This document shows, piece after piece, positions 42,238 through 52,879 of a stretch of 64,000 nt of DNA. Position numbers and translations under genes: made by a program. Source of the stretch: Pseudomonas putida (GTDB lineage: Bacteria; Pseudomonadota; Gammaproteobacteria; Pseudomonadales; Pseudomonadaceae); contig NZ_CP016634.1 in the NCBI RefSeq assembly GCF_002741075.1, forward strand, positions 2,712,501 through 2,776,500, written 5' to 3'. Numbering within the stretch: the first letter of the stretch is position 1; each line of letters opens with the position of its first letter. The notes below the pieces were generated by a model. The model had not been told where the DNA came from, made no database searches, and saw only the letters and a list, made by a program, of their open reading frames with translations.

Positions 42238-43143
42238 ATGGACCGTCTCAACGCCATGCGCGTCTTCGTTACGGTGGTCGATCTGGGTAGCCAGTCAGCC
42301 GCCGCGGATCATCTGCAACTCTCGCGACCGGTGGTGTCGCGCTATCTGGCAGAGCTGGAGGACTGGGTCGGCGCACGCCTGATGCAGCGCACCACGCGCA
42401 AGCTCAGCCTGACGGCCGCTGGCCAGGAAACCTTGCCGCGCTGCCGCCAATTGCTGGAGCTGGCCGGCGATCTGCAGGCCGCGGTACGCCAACCAGACGA
42501 CGCCCCACGCGGCGAGCTGCGCATCAGCGTCAGCACCTCGTTCGGCCAAGCCCAGTTGGTGGACGCGGTGGCCGAGTATGTGCGGCGTTATCCAGGGGTG
42601 AAGGTTGAACTGCAGATGCTCGATCGCACGGTCAACCTGGTGGATGAACGCATCGACCTGGCGATTCGCACCAGCAATGACCTGGACCCGAACCTGATCG
42701 CCCGTCGCCTGACCGTGTGCCGCTCAGTCGTCTGCGCCGCGCCAGCGTATTTGGCCGAACATGGCGCACCCCGGCAGGTCGAGGAACTGGGCCAGCACAA
42801 CTGCCTGACCCACGCCTACTTCGGGCATAGCCTGTGGCAATTCGAGGTGGAGGGCCGACACGTGGCTGTGCCGGTGCAAGGCAACATCAGCGCCAACGAA
42901 GCCATGACCTTGCAGAAGGCCGCGCTGGCCGGTGCCGGCATCGCCATGCTGCCGACCTATCAGGTGGCGAGTGCGTTACGCAGTGGAGAACTGGTGCGCC
43001 TGCTGCCCGAGGCGCGACCGCGCGAGTTGAGCCTGAATGCGGTGTACACCTCGCGCAAGCACATGCCGGCAACCCTGCGCAGCATGCTGGATTTTCTCGC
43101 GCAGCGGTTTACCGATGAGCCGCAGTGGGATAAAGACCTCTGA
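42238..43143 (+). CDS. LysR-family regulator divergent from the MBL-fold gene
   Basis: A 301-residue LysR regulator of the CrgA/DsdC-like type. The N-terminal winged helix is LNAMRVFVTVVDLGSQSAAADHLQLSRPVVSRYLAELEDWVGARLMQRTTRKLSLTAAGQ, followed by the effector domain with RGELRISVSTSFGQAQLVDAV and LVDERIDLAIRTSNDLDPNLIARRL. It is divergent from the MBL-fold/oxidoreductase pair across about 100 bases and is the likely regulator of it. Confidence 0.9.
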   Translation: MDRLNAMRVFVTVVDLGSQSAAADHLQLSRPVVSRYLAELEDWVGARLMQRTTRKLSLTAAGQETLPRCRQLLELAGDLQAAVRQPDDAPRGELRISVSTSFGQAQLVDAVAEYVRRYPGVKVELQMLDRTVNLVDERIDLAIRTSNDLDPNLIARRLTVCRSVVCAAPAYLAEHGAPRQVEELGQHNCLTHAYFGHSLWQFEVEGRHVAVPVQGNISANEAMTLQKAALAGAGIAMLPTYQVASALRSGELVRLLPEARPRELSLNAVYTSRKHMPATLRSMLDFLAQRFTDEPQWDKDL

Positions 43144-43173
43144 CCGCAGGCCCGTTCCCACCATCAGATCACG

Positions 43174-44043
43174 TTACTCTTCGACGCTCATGTATTCCTT
43201 GGCCCAGCGGATGTAATCCTCAGGCTGGGTGTAGGTGTGCGAGAGCTCGGTCGCGTTGAGGCTGTCGGACTTGTTCTGCTGCCCACGCTGCAGGCGCAGA
43301 CAGTCATAGGTGGCTTTGATGGCGGCGAAATAGGCAGCATGACCATCGACCACGATGCGCACCCCCAGGCTCGCCAGGCGCGCATCGTCACGCAGGTTCG
43401 GATTGCCGTAGCTGACCAGCATCAGCGGCACCGTCAGGTGCTCGGCGATCTGCTCCAACTGCTCGAAATCCTTGACCCCGACCATGCAAATGCCATCGGC
43501 ACCGGCCTTCTGGTAGCTCTGGGTGCGATGAATGATTTCCTCGGTCGTCAGCACGCCGGCGTTGGTCCGGGCAATGATCGACAGTGCCGAATCGACCCGC
43601 GCCTCGATGGCCGCTCGGATCTTGCCCACGCCCTCTTCGACCGGAATCAGATCAGTGGACTTGCGACCGAACTGGGCCGGCAGCAGGGTGTCCTCGATGG
43701 TCAACGCAGCGACACCGGCGCGCTCCAGCTCGATCACCGTGCGCATGACATTGAGCGCGTTGCCGTAGCCATGGTCGGCATCGGCGATCACCGGCAACTG
43801 TGCGACACGGCCGATGCGAGTGGCCTGCTCGACGAACTCGCTCAGGGTGATCAGGGCGAAGTCAGGGGCGGCGAGCACCTGCAGCGAGGCCACCGAGCCA
43901 CCGAGGATACCGACCTCGAAACCCAGGTCAGCGGCGATGCGGGCCGACATGGGGTCGAACACCGATGCGGTGTGAAAGCACGAACCGGACGCAAGCAGTT
44001 CACGGAAAGCAAAACGCAGATCGTGGTGGGAAGCCTTGGGCAT
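43174..44043 (-). CDS. PEP mutase/isocitrate lyase family protein, oxaloacetate decarboxylase-like
   Basis: A 289-residue TIM-barrel protein of the isocitrate lyase/PEP mutase superfamily. Visible are the substrate region [27 protein letters not shown], the metal-binding [16 protein letters not shown] and the helix-rich end. The sequence matches, as I remember it, the P. aeruginosa PA4872 group, biochemically an oxaloacetate decarboxylase rather than a phosphonomutase or methylisocitrate lyase; the Cys-based lyase motif KKCGH is absent. ATG 44043 ([17 protein letters not shown]) is chosen over a long non-family extension upstream. It faces away from the MFS gene. Confidence 0.85.
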   Translation of the reverse strand: MPKASHHDLRFAFRELLASGSCFHTASVFDPMSARIAADLGFEVGILGGSVASLQVLAAPDFALITLSEFVEQATRIGRVAQLPVIADADHGYGNALNVMRTVIELERAGVAALTIEDTLLPAQFGRKSTDLIPVEEGVGKIRAAIEARVDSALSIIARTNAGVLTTEEIIHRTQSYQKAGADGICMVGVKDFEQLEQIAEHLTVPLMLVSYGNPNLRDDARLASLGVRIVVDGHAAYFAAIKATYDCLRLQRGQQNKSDSLNATELSHTYTQPEDYIRWAKEYMSVEE

Positions 44044-44208
44044 GATCACTCCGCAATAACAGGAAATTTGAACGGGCTGACTACCGACCCTTGAATCGGG
44101 TCTACCTGACCTGTTCCAACCGTCGCCATCAGGGCGGTCATGCTCGACATGCAGGCAGAGGAATAGAAGGTGTGGGATACAGCAGCATGAAATCCACAGG
44201 CAAATGTC

Positions 44209-44225
44209 TGCACCATGCTGGTGCA
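44209..44225. promoter_or_regulatory. TGCACCA-N3-TGGTGCA palindrome, NtrC-box-like
   Basis: TGCACCATGCTGGTGCA is a perfect palindrome with 7-bp arms and equals the enteric NtrC consensus TGCACC-N5-GGTGCA. It lies between the divergent oxaloacetate decarboxylase-like gene and the MFS pump gene. A weak GG-N10-GC pair is present at 44377-44390 upstream of the pump. NtrC binding is possible but unproven. Confidence 0.45.
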
Positions 44226-44363
44226 AAGCCCGGATTTCAGCCGTTGAGGTCGGATCACGATATCACGCAGCCATGCGCTACTGGATGAATGCGCCAATGC
44301 CGATCTTGCATAGGGGATGCGCATAGTACATAGGAAGCTACGTAACTCAGCTACAATGCGGCC

Positions 44364-45878
44364 TTGTTCCGCGCTTGGCGTTCCTGCCGCCAACGCCCCA
44401 AGACAGCGACCACGACAAGGTATTTCCGTGACTGCCGCCCTGCCCCCCCTGTCCTGCGCACAGTCCTCACCGCCCTGATGCTGGCGATTTTTCTCGGTGC
44501 GCTGGACCAGACCATCGTCGCGGTGTCCATGCCGGCGATTTCCGCACAATTCAACGATGTCGGCCTGCTGGCCTGGGTCATCTCCGGCTACATGGTCGCC
44601 ATGACCATCGCCGTGCCCATCTACGGCAAGCTGGGCGACCTGTATGGCCGGCGGCGCATGATCCTCACCGGTACGGCCTTGTTCACTCTGGCCTCGGTGG
44701 CCTGCGCCCTGGCCCAGGACATGCAGCAGTTGGTGCTGGCGCGCGTGATCCAGGGTATTGGCGCAGGAGGAATGGTTTCGGTGAGCCAGGCGATCATCGG
44801 CGACTTCGTACCGCCTCGCGAGCGCGGTCGCTACCAGGGCTATTTCAGCAGCATGTACGCCCTGGCCAGTGTCGCCGGCCCGTTACTCGGCGGCTGGCTG
44901 ACGGAGTACCTGTCCTGGCGCTGGGTGTTCTGGATCAACCTACCCCTGGGCCTGTTCGCCCTGTGGGCGATTCGTCGCGCGCTGGCGGGCATGCCGGTAC
45001 AACGCCGAGAAGCCCAGGTGGATTACCTCGGCGCGCTGCTGCTGATTCTGGGTCTGGGCAGCCTGCTGCTGGGCATCACCCTGGTCGGCCAGGGCCAGGC
45101 CTGGCTGTCGCCGCCGGTGCTGGCCCTGTTGGGCGCAGCCCTGCTGGGCCTTGTTTTGTTCATCGACCATGAGCGGCGCTGCCCTGAACCCCTGCTGCCG
45201 CTCAAGCTGTTTGGCAACCGCGCGGCGGTGCTGTGCTGGTGCGCGATCTTCTTCGCCAGCTTCCAGTCGATCTCGCTGACCATGCTGATGCCCCTGCGCT
45301 ACCAGAGCATCACCGGCGCTGGCGCCGACAGCGCCGCACTGTACCTGCTACCGCTGGCGATGGGCCTCCCCCTGGGCGCTTTCACAGGTGGGCGCTTGAC
45401 CAGCCGCACCGGTCGATATCGCCCTCAGATACTCATCGGCTTCATCCTGATGCCACTGGCCATCCTCGGCATGGCCCTCACCCCCCCCCAATCGGCGCTG
45501 CTCGGGGCGGCATTCATGCTGTTGACCGGGATTGCCTGCGGCTTGCAGTTCCCCACTTCGCTGGTAGGTACCCAGAGCGCGGTCGAACTGAAGGACATCG
45601 GTGTGGCGACCAGCACCACCAACCTGTTCCGCGCCCTAGGTGGCGCCATGGGTGTGGCCTGCATGTCCAGCCTGCTGCTGGCGCTGCTGCACCAGGGCGG
45701 TTTCGAGGCACTGGGTAATCCGTTGTTGGGCAGCCTGCGGGCCGGCGAGCCAGACCCGCTGACCCAGGCGCGGCTACTGGAGACCTTCCGCCACCTGCTG
45801 ATGACCAGTGCCGTACTGTCACTCCTGGGCCTGGCGGCCGCACTGGCCATGCCAGATCGGCAACTAAGAGGCCGGTGA
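44364..45878 (+). CDS. EmrB/QacA-type MFS drug efflux transporter, 14 helices, N-terminus possibly frameshifted
   Basis: An intact transporter core of about 470 residues: TVLTALMLAIFLGALDQTIVAVSMPAISAQFNDVGLLAWVISGYMVAMTIAVPIYGKLGDLYGRRRMIL and VIQGIGAGGMVSVSQAIIGDFVPPRERGRYQGYF are the DHA2-family signatures. The in-frame start at 44364 is a TTG giving an unusual Arg-rich leader. A better-looking start, GTG 44428 after AAGG, reads MTAALPP in another frame; one extra C in the seven-C run at 44441-44447 would join it to VLRTVLTALML. The true start is thus uncertain: indel, error, or reinitiation at ATG 44478. Confidence 0.8.
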   Translation: MFRAWRSCRQRPKTATTTRYFRDCRPAPPVLRTVLTALMLAIFLGALDQTIVAVSMPAISAQFNDVGLLAWVISGYMVAMTIAVPIYGKLGDLYGRRRMILTGTALFTLASVACALAQDMQQLVLARVIQGIGAGGMVSVSQAIIGDFVPPRERGRYQGYFSSMYALASVAGPLLGGWLTEYLSWRWVFWINLPLGLFALWAIRRALAGMPVQRREAQVDYLGALLLILGLGSLLLGITLVGQGQAWLSPPVLALLGAALLGLVLFIDHERRCPEPLLPLKLFGNRAAVLCWCAIFFASFQSISLTMLMPLRYQSITGAGADSAALYLLPLAMGLPLGAFTGGRLTSRTGRYRPQILIGFILMPLAILGMALTPPQSALLGAAFMLLTGIACGLQFPTSLVGTQSAVELKDIGVATSTTNLFRALGGAMGVACMSSLLLALLHQGGFEALGNPLLGSLRAGEPDPLTQARLLETFRHLLMTSAVLSLLGLAAALAMPDRQLRGR

Positions 45879-45970
45879 TGTCATCCGCCGGCACTGCAGC
45901 GGTGTGCGCGTACCATTAACTCCTCCTTAATAAAAGGGGGAAACATTTCATCACAATCATTCACAAAGTG

Positions 45971-46603
45971 TCATTTGCGCAAGGAAGGGCTCAAGCGCAG
46001 CATATCCAACCCTGTGTCGACCCACCGCTCGACATCACGCAACAGGTCGAAGCTGTCCGGCAACAGCAGCCAGCGTCCGATCAGGCCATCGACATAGGCG
46101 AACAAGGCGACAGCGGCACGCTGCACGTCGAGATCCTCGGGCAACTGCCCGCGACGAACTGCATTGGCCATGGCCAATGCGATGCCTTCATGGCAATCCA
46201 GCACGGCGCCCTGGCGCTGCTGGCGGATCTCGCACATGTCGTCGGTGAACTCACACTTATGGTGCAGGATTTCATTGATGCGCCGGGTCCTGGCATCGAG
46301 CACCAGATCATTGAGCACCTGCAGCAACAAGGTGCGGATACAGCCAAGCGGGTCGAGCTCATCCTCGCTCTCGCTGGCACGGGCGAGGTGATCATGGGTT
46401 TCATGCAGGCTGTCCAGCAGCGCCTGAACCAGCTCGGCCTTGTTGTTGAAATGCCAATAGATCGCCCCACGGGTCACACCCGCCAGTTCAGCGATGTCGG
46501 CCAGGGTGGTTCGCGCAACCCCGCGCTTGTAGAAGGCCTTTTCCGCCGCCTCGATGATCTGGGCGCGGGTTTCCTGGGCTTCCTCTTTGGTTCGACGGAC
46601 CAT
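45971..46603 (-). CDS. ttgR: TetR-family efflux repressor TtgR
   Basis: A 210-residue TetR repressor. The N-terminal helix-turn-helix is [41 protein letters not shown]. The ligand-binding part begins [40 protein letters not shown], as in TtgR of P. putida. TtgR represses ttgABC and itself and is released by chloramphenicol, tetracycline and plant phenolics such as phloretin. It is divergent from ttgA across about 250 bases that contain its operator. Confidence 0.95.
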   Translation of the reverse strand: MVRRTKEEAQETRAQIIEAAEKAFYKRGVARTTLADIAELAGVTRGAIYWHFNNKAELVQALLDSLHETHDHLARASESEDELDPLGCIRTLLLQVLNDLVLDARTRRINEILHHKCEFTDDMCEIRQQRQGAVLDCHEGIALAMANAVRRGQLPEDLDVQRAAVALFAYVDGLIGRWLLLPDSFDLLRDVERWVDTGLDMLRLSPSLRK

Positions 46604-46733
46604 GGCTGCTCAACCTCATCACGACCCGCAAGCTCGACCGGCGCGCGGGGTTCAAGCCGGGGTCGCCTCTTTCAGGGCGCCCTCCGGGGAATATTCAACG
46701 GATCCGCAGCACCCCACCTGAGGCTGACTGCGG

Positions 46734-46761
46734 TATTTACAAACAAGCATGAATGTAAGTA
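46734..46761. promoter_or_regulatory. TtgR operator
   Basis: TATTTACA (46734-46741) and TGTAAGTA (46754-46761) are the pseudo-palindromic arms known from the P. putida ttgR-ttgA operator, with AACAAGCATGAA between; the known site differs by few bases (AACAACCATGAA). The following TATATTCGTTAG also matches the known promoter region. Binding here should repress both divergent units. Confidence 0.88.
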
Positions 46762-46856
46762 TATTCGTTAGTAAGCTATTTATCCACCGGATAGCACCTT
46801 TCTGAACACTTCAATTATTCTTGAGCGTCTCCCTGCTCTAGCGACCCGAGGATCCT

Positions 46857-48011
46857 ATGCAATTCAAGCCAGCCGTCACCGCCCTGGTTTCCGCCGTCGC
46901 CCTGGCAACCCTGCTAAGTGGCTGTAAGAAAGAAGAAGCAGCGCCTGCGGCGCAGGCTCCTCTGGTCGGCGTTGTCACCCTCCAGCCACAGGCCTATACC
47001 CTGACTTCCGAGCTGCCAGGGCGTACCACCGCCTTCCGCATTGCCGAGGTCCGTCCGCAGGTCAACGGCATCATTCTCAAACGCCTGTTCAAGGAAGGCA
47101 GTGACGTCAAGGAAGGTCAACAGCTGTATCAGATCGACCCGGCCGTCTACGAAGCCAACCTCGCCAACGCCCAGGCCAACCTGCAAGCCACCCGTTCGCT
47201 GGCCGAGCGCTACAAGCAGCTGATCGACGAACAGGCTGTCTCCAAGCAGGAATACGACGACGCCAATGCCAAACGATTGCAGGCCGAGGCTTCGCTCAAG
47301 AGCGCCCAGATCGACCTGCGTTACACCAAGGTGCTGGCACCGATCAGCGGTCGTGTCGGTCGCTCCTCGGTCACCGAAGGCGCACTGGTGAGCAATGGCC
47401 AGGCTAACGCAATGGCCACCATCCAGCAGCTCGATCCGATCTACGTCGATGTCACCCAGTCCACCGCCGAGCTGCTCAAGCTGCGCCGTGACCTGGAAAG
47501 CGGCCAGTTGCAGAAGGCCGGCGAGAACGCCGCCTCCGTCCAGCTGGTGCTCGAGGACGGCAGCCTGTTCAAACAGCAAGGTCGCCTGGAGTTCTCCGAA
47601 GTCGCGGTCGACGAGACCACCGGTTCGGTGACCCTGCGTGCCATCTTCCCCAACCCCGAGCACACCTTGTTGCCGGGCATGTTCGTTCACGCCCGCCTGA
47701 AGGCCGGGGTCAATGCCAACGCCATTCTGGCGCCGCAGCAAGGCGTGACCCGTGACCTGAAGGGTACCCCCACCGCTCTGGTGGTCAACCAGGAAAACAA
47801 GGTCGAACTGCGCGAGCTCAAGGCCAGCCGTACCCTGGGCAGCGACTGGCTGATCGAGGAAGGCCTCAACCCGGGCGACCGCCTGATCACCGAAGGGCTG
47901 CAGTTCGTGCGCCCAGGTGTCGAGGTCAAGGTCAGCGAAGCCACCAACGTCAAGAAACCGGGCAGCCCAGACCAGGCCAGCACTGCGAAAGTAGACGCCA
48001 AAGCGGAGTAA
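46857..48011 (+). CDS. ttgA: Efflux periplasmic adaptor TtgA (membrane fusion protein)
   Basis: A 384-residue lipoprotein adaptor. The signal ends with lipobox LLSGC (Cys near residue 23). The lipoyl/coiled-coil hairpin includes RPQVNGIILKRLFKEGSDVKEGQQLYQIDPAVYEANLANAQANL and a beta-barrel with VTQSTAELLKLRRDLESG. It bridges TtgB in the inner membrane to TtgC in the outer membrane. It begins after GAGG, and ttgB starts 3 bases after its stop. This is the MexA/AcrA class; the operon and TtgR operator identify it as TtgA. Confidence 0.95.
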   Translation: MQFKPAVTALVSAVALATLLSGCKKEEAAPAAQAPLVGVVTLQPQAYTLTSELPGRTTAFRIAEVRPQVNGIILKRLFKEGSDVKEGQQLYQIDPAVYEANLANAQANLQATRSLAERYKQLIDEQAVSKQEYDDANAKRLQAEASLKSAQIDLRYTKVLAPISGRVGRSSVTEGALVSNGQANAMATIQQLDPIYVDVTQSTAELLKLRRDLESGQLQKAGENAASVQLVLEDGSLFKQQGRLEFSEVAVDETTGSVTLRAIFPNPEHTLLPGMFVHARLKAGVNANAILAPQQGVTRDLKGTPTALVVNQENKVELRELKASRTLGSDWLIEEGLNPGDRLITEGLQFVRPGVEVKVSEATNVKKPGSPDQASTAKVDAKAE

Positions 48012-48014
48012 ACC

Positions 48015-51000
48015 ATGTCGAAGTTCTTTATCGATCGCCCGATCTTCGCCTGGGTGATCGCCTTGGTCATCATGCTGGTCGGCGCGCTCTCCATCCTGAA
48101 GCTGCCGATCAACCAGTACCCGAGCATCGCGCCTCCGGCCATCGCCATCGCCGTGACCTACCCGGGCGCCTCGGCGCAGACGGTGCAGGACACCGTGGTG
48201 CAGGTCATCGAACAGCAGCTCAACGGCATCGACAACCTGCGTTATGTGTCTTCGGAGAGCAACTCCGACGGCAGCATGACCATCACCGCCACCTTCGAGC
48301 AGGGCACCAACCCTGACACTGCACAGGTCCAGGTACAGAACAAGCTGAACCTGGCCACCCCGCTGCTGCCGCAGGAAGTGCAGCAGCAAGGTATTCGTGT
48401 CACCAAGGCAGTGAAGAACTTCCTGCTGGTGATCGGCCTGGTGTCCGAAGACGGCAGCATGACCAAGGACGACCTGTCGAACTACATCGTTTCCAACATG
48501 CAGGACCCGATTTCGCGGACTGCCGGTGTGGGTGACTTCCAGGTGTTCGGCGCCCAGTACGCCATGCGTATCTGGCTCGATCCGGCCAAGCTGAACAAAT
48601 TCCAGCTGACCCCGGTCGACGTGCGCAACGCGGTCAGCGCACAGAACGTGCAGGTTTCTTCCGGCCAGCTCGGCGGCCTGCCGGCCATGCCGGGTACCCA
48701 GCTCAACGCCACCATCATCGGCAAGACCCGCCTGCAGACCGCCGAGCAGTTCGAGAAGATCCTGCTCAAGGTCAACAACGACGGCTCTCAGGTGCGCCTG
48801 AGCGATGTCGCCAAAGTCGGCCTGGGCGGTGAAAACTACGCCATCAGTGCCCAGTACAACGGTTTCCCGGCCTCGGGCCTGGCGATCAAGCTGGCCACCG
48901 GCGCCAACGCCCTGGATACCGCCAAGGCGCTGCGCAAGACCATCAGCGAACTGGAGCCGTTCTTCCCGCCGGGCGTGAAGGCCGTGTTCCCGTATGACAC
49001 CACCCCGGTGGTCACCGAATCCATCAGCGGTGTGATTCACACGCTGATCGAAGCGGTGGTCCTGGTGTTCCTGGTGATGTACCTGTTCCTGCAGAACTTC
49101 CGCGCCACCATCATCACCACCATGACCGTACCGGTGGTGTTGCTGGGTACCTTCGGCATCCTCGCCGCCGCAGGCTTCAGCATCAACACCCTGACCATGT
49201 TCGCCATGGTCCTGGCCATCGGCTTGCTGGTGGACGATGCGATCGTCGTGGTGGAGAACGTCGAGCGGGTCATGTCCGAGGAGGGCTTGCCGCCCAAGGA
49301 GGCGACCAAGCGCTCCATGGAGCAGATCCAGGGTGCACTGGTGGGTATCGCCCTTGTGCTGTCGGCGGTACTGCTGCCGATGGCCTTCTTTGGCGGGTCC
49401 ACCGGTGTGATCTACCGTCAGTTCTCCATCACCATCGTATCGGCCATGGGCCTGTCGGTGCTGGTGGCGCTGATCTTCACCCCGGCCCTGTGCGCCACCA
49501 TGCTCAAGCCGCTGAAAAAAGGCGAGCATCATGTGGCCAAGCGCGGCTTCTTCGGCTGGTTCAACCGCAACTTCGACCGCAGCGTGCAAGGCTACGAGCG
49601 CAGCGTCGGCGGCATCCTGCGCAACAAGATCCCATTCCTGCTGGCCTACGCCCTGATCGTGGTCGGCATGATCTGGCTGTTCATGCGCATCCCCACCGCG
49701 TTCCTGCCTGAAGAAGACCAGGGCGTGCTGTTCGCCCAGGTCCAGACTCCGGCAGGCTCCAGTGCCGAACGCACCCAGGTGGTGGTTGACCAGATGCGCG
49801 AATACCTGCTCAAGGACGAAGCTGACACCGTCTCCTCGGTCTTCACCGTGAACGGCTTCAACTTCGCTGGCCGTGGCCAGAGCTCGGGCATGGCATTCAT
49901 CATGCTCAAGCCATGGGAGGAGCGCTCGGCGGAAAACAGCGTGTTCAACCTCGCTGCCCGTGCCCAGCAACACTTCTTCAGCTTCCGTGACGCCATGGTG
50001 TTCGCCTTCGCGCCACCTGCGGTACTCGAACTCGGCAACGCCACCGGCTTCGACGTGTTCCTCCAGGACCGCGCCGGTGTCGGCCACGCGAAACTGATGG
50101 AAGCGCGCAACCAGTTCCTGGCCAAGGCCGCCCAGAGCAAGGTGCTCAGCGCGGTGCGTCCGAACGGCCTGAACGACGAGCCTCAGTACCAGCTGACCAT
50201 CGATGACGAACGTGCCAGCGCCCTGGGCGTGACCATCGCCGACATCAACGCCACCCTGTCGATCGCCCTGGGCGGTAGCTACGTCAACGACTTCATCGAC
50301 CGCGGCCGGGTCAAGAAGGTGTACATCCAGGGCGAACCTAGCGCCCGGATGAGCCCGGAAGACCTGCAGAAGTGGTACGTGCGCAATGGCGCGGGCGAGA
50401 TGGTGCCGTTCTCCTCCTTCGCCAAGGGTGAATGGAGCTACGGCTCGCCGAAGCTCTCGCGCTACAACGGCGTGGAAGCGGTCGAAATCCTCGGTGCCCC
50501 GGCGCCGGGATACAGTACCGGTGAAGCCATGGCCGAAGTCGAGCGCATCGCAGGCGAACTGCCAGCGGGCATTGGCTACTCCTGGACCGGCATGTCCTAT
50601 GAGGAAAAACTCTCCGGTTCGCAGATGCCGGCGCTGTTCGCCCTCTCGGTCCTGTTCGTGTTCCTGTGCCTGGCGGCCCTGTACGAAAGCTGGTCGATCC
50701 CGATCGCCGTCGTGCTGGTCGTACCGCTGGGTATCATCGGTGCACTGATCGCCACCAGCATGCGCGGGTTGTCCAACGACGTGTACTTCCTGGTCGGCCT
50801 GCTGACCACCATCGGTCTTGCGGCGAAGAACGCGATCCTGATCGTCGAATTCGCCAAGGAACTGCACGAGCAGGGCCGCAGCCTGTATGACGCGGCCATC
50901 GAAGCCTGCCGTATGCGTCTGCGTCCAATCATCATGACCTCGCTGGCGTTCATCCTCGGCGTGGTACCGTTGACCATCGCCAGCGGCGCAGGCTCGGGCA

Positions 51001-51167
51001 GCCAGCACGCCATCGGCACCGGGGTGATCGGCGGTATGATCAGTGCGACCGTGCTGGCCATCTTCTGGGTACCGCTGTTCTTCGTAGCAGTGTCGTCGCT
51101 GTTCGGCAGCAAGAAGCCTGAATCCGACGCCACCCCTGAAACTACTCGTTATGAGGCTGGGCAATGA
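48015..51167 (+). CDS. ttgB: RND efflux transporter TtgB
   Basis: A 1050-residue HAE-1 RND pump. Typical segments are [43 protein letters not shown] at the N-terminus, [27 protein letters not shown] with the proton-relay Asp pair, and [13 protein letters not shown] in the periplasmic part. It expels solvents such as toluene and antibiotics (chloramphenicol, tetracycline, beta-lactams) using the proton gradient. It overlaps ttgC by four bases (ATGA). Length matches MexB/AcrB homologs. Confidence 0.97.
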   Translation: MSKFFIDRPIFAWVIALVIMLVGALSILKLPINQYPSIAPPAIAIAVTYPGASAQTVQDTVVQVIEQQLNGIDNLRYVSSESNSDGSMTITATFEQGTNPDTAQVQVQNKLNLATPLLPQEVQQQGIRVTKAVKNFLLVIGLVSEDGSMTKDDLSNYIVSNMQDPISRTAGVGDFQVFGAQYAMRIWLDPAKLNKFQLTPVDVRNAVSAQNVQVSSGQLGGLPAMPGTQLNATIIGKTRLQTAEQFEKILLKVNNDGSQVRLSDVAKVGLGGENYAISAQYNGFPASGLAIKLATGANALDTAKALRKTISELEPFFPPGVKAVFPYDTTPVVTESISGVIHTLIEAVVLVFLVMYLFLQNFRATIITTMTVPVVLLGTFGILAAAGFSINTLTMFAMVLAIGLLVDDAIVVVENVERVMSEEGLPPKEATKRSMEQIQGALVGIALVLSAVLLPMAFFGGSTGVIYRQFSITIVSAMGLSVLVALIFTPALCATMLKPLKKGEHHVAKRGFFGWFNRNFDRSVQGYERSVGGILRNKIPFLLAYALIVVGMIWLFMRIPTAFLPEEDQGVLFAQVQTPAGSSAERTQVVVDQMREYLLKDEADTVSSVFTVNGFNFAGRGQSSGMAFIMLKPWEERSAENSVFNLAARAQQHFFSFRDAMVFAFAPPAVLELGNATGFDVFLQDRAGVGHAKLMEARNQFLAKAAQSKVLSAVRPNGLNDEPQYQLTIDDERASALGVTIADINATLSIALGGSYVNDFIDRGRVKKVYIQGEPSARMSPEDLQKWYVRNGAGEMVPFSSFAKGEWSYGSPKLSRYNGVEAVEILGAPAPGYSTGEAMAEVERIAGELPAGIGYSWTGMSYEEKLSGSQMPALFALSVLFVFLCLAALYESWSIPIAVVLVVPLGIIGALIATSMRGLSNDVYFLVGLLTTIGLAAKNAILIVEFAKELHEQGRSLYDAAIEACRMRLRPIIMTSLAFILGVVPLTIASGAGSGSQHAIGTGVIGGMISATVLAIFWVPLFFVAVSSLFGSKKPESDATPETTRYEAGQ

Positions 51168-52618
51168 CCAAGTCTTTGTTATCCCTGGCGGTAACCGCTT
51201 TCATTCTCGGCGGCTGCTCGCTCATTCCTGACTACCAGACCCCGGAGTCGCCGGTGGCTGCGCAGTGGCCGCAAGGCCCTGCGTACTCGCCGACCCAGTC
51301 GGCCGACGTGGCCGCCGCCGAGCAGGGCTGGCGTCAGTTCTTCCATGATCCTGCGCTGCAGCAGTTGATCCAGACCTCGCTGGTCAACAACCGCGACCTG
51401 CGTGTCGCAGCCCTGAACATCGACGCCTACCGGGCCCAGTACCGCATCCAGCGGGCCGACCTGTTCCCGGCGGTTTCGGCCAATGGCAGCGGCAGCCGCC
51501 AGCGGGTGCCGGCGAACATGTCGCAGACCGGCGAGGCGGGCATCACCAGCCAGTACTCGGCCACCTTGGGCGTCAGCGCCTATGAGCTGGACCTGTTCGG
51601 CCGTGTGCGCAGCCTGACCGAGCAGGCCCTGGAGACCTACCTCTCCAGTGAGCAGGCCCGCCGCTCCACGCAGATCGCCCTGGTCGCCAGCGTGGCCAAC
51701 GCCTACTACACCTGGCAGGCCGACCAGGCGCAGCTCAAGCTGACCGAAGAAACCCTGAAGACCTATGTCGAAAGCTACAACCTCACCCGCCGCAGCAATG
51801 AGGTGGGTGTGGCGTCGGCACTCGATGTGAGCCAGGCCCGTACCGCCGTTGAAGGCGCGCGGGTCAAGCTGGCGCAGTACCAGCGCCTGGTCGCCCAGGA
51901 CCTGAACAGCCTGACCGTGCTGCTGGGCACCGGCGTGCCGGCCGACCTGCCGGCACCGCTTCAGCTCGACGCCGACCAACTGGCCGAGGTCCCGGCCGGC
52001 CTGCCATCGGACCTGCTGCAACGTCGTCCAGACATCCAGGAAGCCGAGCACCTGCTCAAGGCCGCCAACGCCAACATCGGCGCTGCCCGCGCCGCGTTCT
52101 TCCCGAGCATCAGCCTGACCGCCAACGCCGGTACCCTGAGCCCGGACATGGGCGGGCTATTCAAGGGCGGGTCGGGCACCTGGCTGTTCCAGCCGCAGAT
52201 CAACCTCCCGATCTTCAACGCGGGCAGCCTGAAAGCGAGCCTGGACTACTCGAAGATCCAGAAGGACATCAACGTCGCCAAGTACGAAAAGACCATCCAG
52301 ACCGCCTTCCAGGAAGTCTCCGATGGCCTGGCGGCACGCAAGACCTTCGAGGAGCAACTGCAGGCCCAGCGCGACCTGGTGTCCGCCAACCAGGATTACT
52401 ACCGCCTGGCCGAGCGTCGCTACCGCATCGGGATCGACAGCAACCTGACCTTCCTCGATGCCCAGCGCAACCTGTTCAGCTCGCAGCAATCGCTGATCAA
52501 CGACCGGCTTTCGCAGCTGGTCAGCGAGGTCAACCTGTACAAGGCCCTCGGTGGCGGCTGGTACGAGCAGACCGGGCAGGCCAATCAGCAAGCTTCGGTG
52601 GATACACCGAAAAGCTGA
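51164..52618 (+). CDS. ttgC: Outer membrane efflux channel TtgC
   Basis: A 484-residue TolC-type lipoprotein. The signal ends ILGGC (Cys near residue 19). Two OEP repeats are seen: [46 protein letters not shown] and [40 protein letters not shown]. It forms the trimeric exit duct of the TtgABC pump. It is followed by an intrinsic terminator that ends the operon. Confidence 0.96.
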   Translation: MTKSLLSLAVTAFILGGCSLIPDYQTPESPVAAQWPQGPAYSPTQSADVAAAEQGWRQFFHDPALQQLIQTSLVNNRDLRVAALNIDAYRAQYRIQRADLFPAVSANGSGSRQRVPANMSQTGEAGITSQYSATLGVSAYELDLFGRVRSLTEQALETYLSSEQARRSTQIALVASVANAYYTWQADQAQLKLTEETLKTYVESYNLTRRSNEVGVASALDVSQARTAVEGARVKLAQYQRLVAQDLNSLTVLLGTGVPADLPAPLQLDADQLAEVPAGLPSDLLQRRPDIQEAEHLLKAANANIGAARAAFFPSISLTANAGTLSPDMGGLFKGGSGTWLFQPQINLPIFNAGSLKASLDYSKIQKDINVAKYEKTIQTAFQEVSDGLAARKTFEEQLQAQRDLVSANQDYYRLAERRYRIGIDSNLTFLDAQRNLFSSQQSLINDRLSQLVSEVNLYKALGGGWYEQTGQANQQASVDTPKS

Positions 52619-52638
52619 TCGACCCAATGGCAACAACG

Positions 52639-52663
52639 AGCCCACCCTTGCGGTGGGCTTTTT
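52639..52663 (+). terminator. Intrinsic terminator of ttgABC
   Basis: GCCCACC (52640-52646) pairs with GGTGGGC (52652-52658), loop of five bases, followed by five T at 52659-52663. It begins about 20 bases after the ttgC stop. Confidence 0.92.
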
Positions 52664-52879
52664 CATGGCAGGCCAGCCCTGGCAGCATAAATTAACCACT
52701 ACGAACATTCCGTTCGATTACCGCCCCGTTCCGCTTCGAGCGAATTGCCTCACCCCCGACTTCCCCCGCACCATCGCCCACGCAACGTTGCACACGCTCT
52801 CACCAAAAGACGCCAGACCCTGCGGCCCGCACCCGCAGCGCACCGGCTCGCCCAAATAAAAACAAGAGATCCGCAACCG

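Noticed and set aside
44377..44390. Sigma-54 promoter for the MFS pump
   Set aside because: GG-N10-GC is present but the -12 side (CCGCC) fits the consensus poorly, so it is only mentioned beside the NtrC-like site.
46914..51164. 1416-codon minus-strand open frame across ttgA and ttgB
   Set aside because: Same antisense effect; TtgA and TtgB are firmly identified on the other strand.
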